Positions 22,451 to 27,335 of a DNA stretch of 27,335 nucleotides are shown one piece after another; position 1 is the first letter of the stretch; each line of letters opens with the position of its first letter. Both the position numbers and the translations under genes were made by a program. The notes beneath the pieces were generated by a model that saw nothing but the letters and a program-made list of their open reading frames with translations, searched no databases and was not told the origin of the DNA. Origin of the DNA: a virus; the IMG/VR virus record IMGVR_UViG_3300023174_000550, positions 1-27,335 of that record; one strand, written 5' to 3'.

Positions 22451-25400
22451 TTAAGCCTGGGCTTCTGTCCAAGAAATTCTACCAAGAACATCTGCTGATG
22501 CTGCACCAAGATTTGTTACAACAAAAGTTAATGTATCTGGTCCATCTGGATAAATTCCTGTATTAGAATTTGCTGCTCCGCCACCTAGAATTGCATTACC
22601 AAGGTCACGAAGTGATTTTAGATCTGTTGAGCCAGTAGTTGATACAAAGTAACCACCAGTTACTTCACCACCAGATACAGTAGTTGCACCAGTTCCATGA
22701 TCTGCAATTTGTGCCAAAGATGAGTTAACTGCACCTGCAACGTTACCAACAGCATTTGTCCATGCAGTTGCTACGGAAGGAACTGCATTTAAATAAGCAC
22801 GAATAAGAAGGTTTGCGCTAGATGTTTTAGTTGTAATATCCAAAGCATCCATTTTTAACTGCATACGATTAATAATTTCACGAGCACCAAATGCTCCAGT
22901 TAGACCTGAATCAACGGATGGTGCTACACGAATTGACATAAGTGCTTTTGAAGCACCAGCAGCAATTGTTGCAAATGATGTTTGCCCATATGTAAAGATA
23001 AGTGATTTATCATCATCAAATCTTCCATCCATGATTACAGATGAACCCCAGTGAGAAATTGCTGGAGCAAATGTTGGATATGCTAATTCTACAGATATTG
23101 GAGAAGTTATAGCATATGTATATGCTTGTCCAGTTGTTGCTGTAGCATTAAGAGATGCTGTACTTGTAGCCATTGCAACAAAAACTACACTTGGGTTAGT
23201 AGCAGTTATTGCTTGACTTAATGTAATTGTTGTACCACTAATTCCTGTTACAAATGTATTTTCTGGAATTGGTGAAGGGTTTGCAGTTCCAATTACACGT
23301 TGTCCAATTTGAATACCTGCTGATGCTGCAACAGTACCACTATTTGCACCAGATGCTGCAGTTAAAGTTACACCAGTTACAGTAGTGCCTGGTTGACAAC
23401 GTGTTAATCCAGTAAATGTAGTTGCTGTTTTACCAGTGTAGTTTACAAACTCATAATTTTGAGATGCTTGGTTTGTTGTGCTACCTGGGCGAATTACAAG
23501 AGTTCCAGATGAAGGAAATAAAGTTGTATCTGCTACAGTTAGTGTTGTATCTGAAGCACCAACAGATGCTGATAATTGTGTTTTAACAGGTTCTGTTATT
23601 GACTCATAATGAGCAGGAAGGTTTCCTGAACGCATATACGCTTCATTGTTAATGTTATTATTAGCAAATTTATGTGCATAAATTACATCACCATTAAGTC
23701 CACGAACACCAAATCTAATAAATCCTGCTCCATACCAAGAGTAATCAATATAGAACATTTGCATTTTTGAAAGATCAATATTGTAACCTGAAGGACCAGT
23801 TCCATCTAATCTATCAATATTAAATGCTGATGTTGGTACTTTAAGATCAGTTGTTTTAGATGCAATTAACAATGTAGCAGTGGTACCACGATATGCTGGA
23901 GATACTGTCATAGAAGTATCTGATGCAATATCTAAAACTTTATATGACATACCACGAATTACAATGTAATCCCCTGGAATTAATTGCTTAGAAAATGCTG
24001 TTGGAAATTCTACGTTTGTTTGTGAGATAGTAGATGAACCATTTGTTGCAGAAATTTTTCCAGATAATTGAAAAACAGACTGTCTGCGAACTGCATACAA
24101 TGTTTGTCCATCATATTCCCAGAACATACCATTTTGCTGATCAAATCCACCTAAACGATTTGATGCGTTATACCAATTAAGTACACTTAAAGTATAAAGT
24201 CCTGATGCTGTAGCAGAAGATGGGGCTGACAATGCTGTGTAAGTAAATTTTGTTAAACTGAGTACGTTAGTAACTGTAAATGTTCCATTGTATGCTGATT
24301 CATTAGCGTTAGCAATTACAATTGTTGTTCCTGGTTGAATATTATGCTGTTCACGAGTTTGAACTGTTACAGTTGTACCAGATGAGGTTAATGCATCAAC
24401 AGTAGCATATGGACGAAGAATTGTTCCAGTTGATAACTGAATACCTTTACCTGATTGATAACGGAAATAACGACGTGTTTGACGAATTGCTTGTACGTTA
24501 TTTGATGCTGTATTTGTTGAGAACATAACTCCACCATCAAATGCTCTATGTACATATTGAGATTGTGGACGCATAAATACTGATGAAGCGGTTGCTGTAA
24601 GACCAGAAGGTGTTCCAGCAATTGAATTTGCATAGTATACAAATTGTGTTGGGGTAATAACTGATGTTACTACATAATTACCATTTGGTGGATTAGTTCC
24701 AGTAATACCAGTTACAAAGATTTCATTTCCTACTGAAAGTGCGTGAGGAACTGTAGTTGTTACTGTTACCTTTAAATCTGTTCCTGAAACTGAAATTGTT
24801 GGTGCTGCACCAATTTGTGCTCCAGTATAGTTAGTGCCTTGAAAAATAACAGTTTTTGTAGAATCATAAAGTGCATTAATTGATGAAAGATTTACTGCTT
24901 TTGCTGTATATGTAAATGATGTATTTGTTGTCAATGTTTCAATTATAAAATTACCATTTGCAATTGCCAGTGCTGAGTCTTGAACAATAATTGGAGTTCC
25001 AACTGCCAAACCTGATGTACTTGTAAGAGAAACAGTAACTGTTCTTGAGTTTGTAGACATTGCAATTCCACTAATTGTAGTTACTGGAACAGTAGATGCA
25101 TAAAATGATGGTTTATTATTAATTTGAGATAGATTTTCCCATTTAGTAACCTGAGTTCCGTATTCAAAGTCTGTATCAATCAAAGCCTGTGGCTGAGATG
25201 TTCTAAACTTATTAACAGGATCTAATTGTGCTTCTGCTGGTTCAAATTTTTCAGCATATTCATCAATAGTAATTTGAAGTTTATCTGTTGATGAAAGTGC
25301 TGCTGTGTTAAAATTAAGAATTAATGTTGTATATCCACTTGCACCGTACATAATTGAATTATATGTAGTAGCCTTTAATGATGGATCTGAAAAGTTATAA

Positions 25401-25789
25401 ATAACTTGGTTTGTTGTTACGTTAGTAATTAATACAAGACGTTCTTGTGGAACATATCTAGGAATCACAATCTGCTTGGCAGTAGGAGTAATGTTTGTTA
25501 TTGTACCCGCAGTTGGTGTTGTACCACCAATTGCTGAAAATGTGATAGAGGTAGAAGAAGGAATAGAGACAACACGATATGTACCTGAAGCACCAAGTGA
25601 ACCAGTACCTGTTGTTGCAGTAAAGAATGAACCAATTGCCAACCCTGTTGTTGAAGTCATACCAGTAATGGTTGCTGTCCAAGGTGATGTTGCAGATGCA
25701 ACAATTGATCCAACTGTTCCTGTTGCGGACACAATTGTTGTTGTAGGGTTAAATGTATAACCTGTTTCTAGTAAAATCTTTCTTGCCAT
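22451..25789 (-). CDS. Large tail/baseplate-type structural protein with repeated beta modules
   Basis: This 1112-aa protein has a core shared with structural proteins of aquatic and other large phages. Visible marks are KFRTSQPQALIDTDFEYGTQ (194-213), a TRRYFRYQSGKGIQLSTGT stretch (438-456) and MFYIDYSWYGAGFIRFGVRG (678-697). Between these lie at least seven divergent modules of 55-65 residues (about 22-86, 240-297, 333-388, 463-519, 577-638, 742-800, 811-872). They have a common pattern: strand, (V/I)G-x-x-(I/V)-x-V-x-G, N-G-x-(F/Y)-x-V-x-x-V, then F-x-Y-x-A. This pattern matches the beta-barrel module annotated as E1-type FCCH in phage proteins. The start has AGGAGG overlapping the previous stop, so it is coupled to the fibre upstream. 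The likely role is a structural tail tip or fibre-base protein; the exact place in the virion is not evident. Confidence 0.72.
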   Translation of the reverse strand: MARKILLETGYTFNPTTTIVSATGTVGSIVASATSPWTATITGMTSTTGLAIGSFFTATTGTGSLGASGTYRVVSIPSSTSITFSAIGGTTPTAGTITNITPTAKQIVIPRYVPQERLVLITNVTTNQVIYNFSDPSLKATTYNSIMYGASGYTTLILNFNTAALSSTDKLQITIDEYAEKFEPAEAQLDPVNKFRTSQPQALIDTDFEYGTQVTKWENLSQINNKPSFYASTVPVTTISGIAMSTNSRTVTVSLTSTSGLAVGTPIIVQDSALAIANGNFIIETLTTNTSFTYTAKAVNLSSINALYDSTKTVIFQGTNYTGAQIGAAPTISVSGTDLKVTVTTTVPHALSVGNEIFVTGITGTNPPNGNYVVTSVITPTQFVYYANSIAGTPSGLTATASSVFMRPQSQYVHRAFDGGVMFSTNTASNNVQAIRQTRRYFRYQSGKGIQLSTGTILRPYATVDALTSSGTTVTVQTREQHNIQPGTTIVIANANESAYNGTFTVTNVLSLTKFTYTALSAPSSATASGLYTLSVLNWYNASNRLGGFDQQNGMFWEYDGQTLYAVRRQSVFQLSGKISATNGSSTISQTNVEFPTAFSKQLIPGDYIVIRGMSYKVLDIASDTSMTVSPAYRGTTATLLIASKTTDLKVPTSAFNIDRLDGTGPSGYNIDLSKMQMFYIDYSWYGAGFIRFGVRGLNGDVIYAHKFANNNINNEAYMRSGNLPAHYESITEPVKTQLSASVGASDTTLTVADTTLFPSSGTLVIRPGSTTNQASQNYEFVNYTGKTATTFTGLTRCQPGTTVTGVTLTAASGANSGTVAASAGIQIGQRVIGTANPSPIPENTFVTGISGTTITLSQAITATNPSVVFVAMATSTASLNATATTGQAYTYAITSPISVELAYPTFAPAISHWGSSVIMDGRFDDDKSLIFTYGQTSFATIAAGASKALMSIRVAPSVDSGLTGAFGAREIINRMQLKMDALDITTKTSSANLLIRAYLNAVPSVATAWTNAVGNVAGAVNSSLAQIADHGTGATTVSGGEVTGGYFVSTTGSTDLKSLRDLGNAILGGGAANSNTGIYPDGPDTLTFVVTNLGAASADVLGRISWTEAQA

Positions 25790-25793
25790 ATTT

Positions 25794-27335
25794 CTATCCT
25801 CCTAGTAATATATCCACTGCTTTGAATGGATACTGCCTTGTCTTTGTAATTGTATTTGGTCCTGGCTGAATCATAGCATCAAATCTAGATCCTGCTGGGA
25901 CCACCTCTGAGAAGGCTATATTTCCGTCATTATTAATCTGGAAACCTTCTCTTGGTAGTGGGCTTTGCCAGACATAATCTGGAAAATCCACATATTGAAT
26001 TATACCATTAATTGCCAGTTGAAGTCGCAAAGGATTTGTAATGCTTTGCTTTATCCCCTGATATTTTGGTACAAATACTGAATCAACTCCATTGAACTCA
26101 CCACTAATATCATCTAGTGGAACAATCTCTGGAACACCTGCATTAAGAACTGAATCTACATAAGCCTTGTTTGCAGCATCTGTATTATTTGTTGGGGTTG
26201 GCACTGTTACTGTACTAGAAAATGTTGCGGTACCTGGAATTGACAGACTATTAAATGTTGATAATCCTGAAACACTTAAACTTGTAAGAGTTCCAAGTGA
26301 AGTTAGGCTAGATGCAGTTACACCTGCAGCAAGTGTTGAACCTGTTAGTGTTCCTGCTGCTGCTATAACCCCAGTAGTTACAGATCCATCTGCCATCAAG
26401 TATTGTGATGATGTCCCGCCTGATTTAACAAATGATGCTGCTGTTGCGTTTCCATCTTTGTCTATTTTTGCATATACTGTGCTTGCACTAAAATTAGTCC
26501 ATTGCTGTAAATCAGAGGTTTGAGAATCACTAAATCTTCTTACAGATAGTGGAACATAGTTCGTGTTTGCTGCATAAACAATAACAGAAGAAGATGCATC
26601 AGAAAATACTGCTCTATTTGCTGTACCACCAACATTTTTAATTATTTTAATAAAATTTGTACCATCTGAACCAACGCTGCCAACACTTACATTGTTATTA
26701 TCTTGATAATCAATAAATGTTCCTGCAGTTGCTGCAGCCTTAATAATAATACCAGTGCTAGAAGTTGCACCATTAATTGCAAGAGCAGTTACTCCCGTTG
26801 CAGGGGTTATTGTTTGTGTTGTTGTAAATACATTTGCGGTATTAAGTGTTGCAACAGTTCCTGAAGTTCCAGGGAATGTCATAGTTGTAGAATCAGTACC
26901 AGCCAAAGTCAATGTATTAGAAACTGTAAGCGTTTTAGATGTTGCTCCACCAGCGATTGCAAACCCAGTTCCTGAAGTTGTAGGAGTTAAACCAAGAACA
27001 ACGGTTGGTGAAAGTACAGCAACATTATTAATCTTAAATACTTTACCAGTTACTAAGTTAAAATCTTGGTTTGATGTCCAGTTTGAGTTTGTGTTGTCCC
27101 AAATAATGCTTTTATCTGTTGTTCCCTTAAGAGTAATACCGCCACCATTTGCATTTGCATCTGTTGGAGAGGCAACGGAATTGAGTTCAAGGTTTGGATC
27201 ATCAACGGTAATAGTAACTGAGTTAACTGTTGTAGTAGTTCCATTTACAGTTAAGTTACCATTGACAGTAAGTGTAGAGTTTGTATTACCAATATTAATT
27301 GAGTTAGCACCAGTTCCAGCAGTTGCAATATTAAC
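25794..27335 (-). CDS. Tail fibre protein (5' end beyond window)
   Basis: The frame is open to the right edge, so 513 residues are seen and the start lies outside. A TTG near 26912 is an internal codon, not the start. The visible N-terminal part has LTVNGNLTVNGTTTTVNSVT followed by ITVDDPNLELNSVASPTDAN and GGGITLKGTTDKSIIWDN. This series is characteristic of long fibres of cyanophages and pelagiphages. Further along are short repeats of shaft type, then TDAANKAYVDSVLNAGVPEI (a trimer-forming fibre motif), and a C-terminal domain with ITNPLRLQLAINGIIQYVDF and PLPREGFQINNDGNIAFSEV. The C-terminal part may be the attachment or tip domain. The stop overlaps the ribosome binding site of the next gene. 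It probably mediates host recognition. Confidence 0.8.
   Translation of the reverse strand, partial: VNIATAGTGANSINIGNTNSTLTVNGNLTVNGTTTTVNSVTITVDDPNLELNSVASPTDANANGGGITLKGTTDKSIIWDNTNSNWTSNQDFNLVTGKVFKINNVAVLSPTVVLGLTPTTSGTGFAIAGGATSKTLTVSNTLTLAGTDSTTMTFPGTSGTVATLNTANVFTTTQTITPATGVTALAINGATSSTGIIIKAAATAGTFIDYQDNNNVSVGSVGSDGTNFIKIIKNVGGTANRAVFSDASSSVIVYAANTNYVPLSVRRFSDSQTSDLQQWTNFSASTVYAKIDKDGNATAASFVKSGGTSSQYLMADGSVTTGVIAAAGTLTGSTLAAGVTASSLTSLGTLTSLSVSGLSTFNSLSIPGTATFSSTVTVPTPTNNTDAANKAYVDSVLNAGVPEIVPLDDISGEFNGVDSVFVPKYQGIKQSITNPLRLQLAINGIIQYVDFPDYVWQSPLPREGFQINNDGNIAFSEVVPAGSRFDAMIQPGPNTITKTRQYPFKAVDILLGG

Noticed and set aside
26910-26912. TTG as the start of the rightmost fibre gene
   Set aside because: The same frame continues without stop to the window edge with clear fibre motifs, so the TTG is internal and the gene is partial.
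1-27335. CRISPR arrays, tRNA genes, insertion sequences, integrase or attachment sites
   Set aside because: I saw no regularly spaced repeats, tRNA-like cloverleaf sequence or transposase motifs on either strand.

Overview
The window is a single, almost gap-free block of phage structural genes. Every gene I can support lies on the minus strand, so transcription runs from 27335 towards 1. The recognisable set is portal, HK97-type prohead protease, HK97-fold capsid protein, neck genes, major tail protein, two tail assembly chaperones and a very long tape measure. Together these point to a tailed dsDNA phage (Caudoviricetes) with a long non-contractile tail. The DNA is AT-rich. Fibre motifs resemble those of aquatic phages, and an adenosylcobalamin-dependent ribonucleotide reductase is present. 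A low-GC aquatic bacterium, possibly a freshwater actinobacterium, is a reasonable host guess, but this is inference. No host gene, tRNA, integrase, lysin, terminase or CRISPR is visible.

Layout in transcription order. (1) 27335-21608 holds a tail fibre cut by the window edge, a 1112-aa structural protein built on many small beta modules, and a second fibre-like protein. (2) 21619-21195 holds a one-gene unit: a consensus promoter, a 78-aa coiled-coil gene and a strong terminator. A new promoter with an inverted repeat follows. (3) 21155-19125 is a class II ribonucleotide reductase, a metabolic gene inside the structural block. (4) 19092-15229 is a 1287-aa LamG/concanavalin-like surface protein. 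(5) 15216-10322 is the head module: a 133-aa gene, portal, protease fused to scaffold, major capsid protein, and an 80-aa protein that repeats the capsid N-terminal arm. (6) 10289-7425 holds a small gene and four genes where connector, head-closure and tail-terminator proteins normally sit. (7) 7345-1 holds the major tail protein, a terminator, two paralogous tail assembly chaperones and the tape measure, which runs off the left edge.

The unusual features are mostly in expression design. Eight or nine intergenic gaps carry a minus-strand extended -10 box (TGnTATAAT, TGGTATACT or TGGTAAAAT). Two of these sit 6-7 nt before the start codons of genes with no Shine-Dalgarno sequence, which suggests leaderless mRNAs. 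The tail chaperone pair is encoded as two tandem paralogues, a long one and a short one, instead of the usual frameshifted gene. The protease gene has a strong internal ribosome binding site and in-frame ATG that would yield a free scaffold. Terminator-like hairpins follow the capsid and major tail genes. There is no gene-free stretch over 300 bases; the largest gaps are about 80-165 bases and are described as regulatory features.
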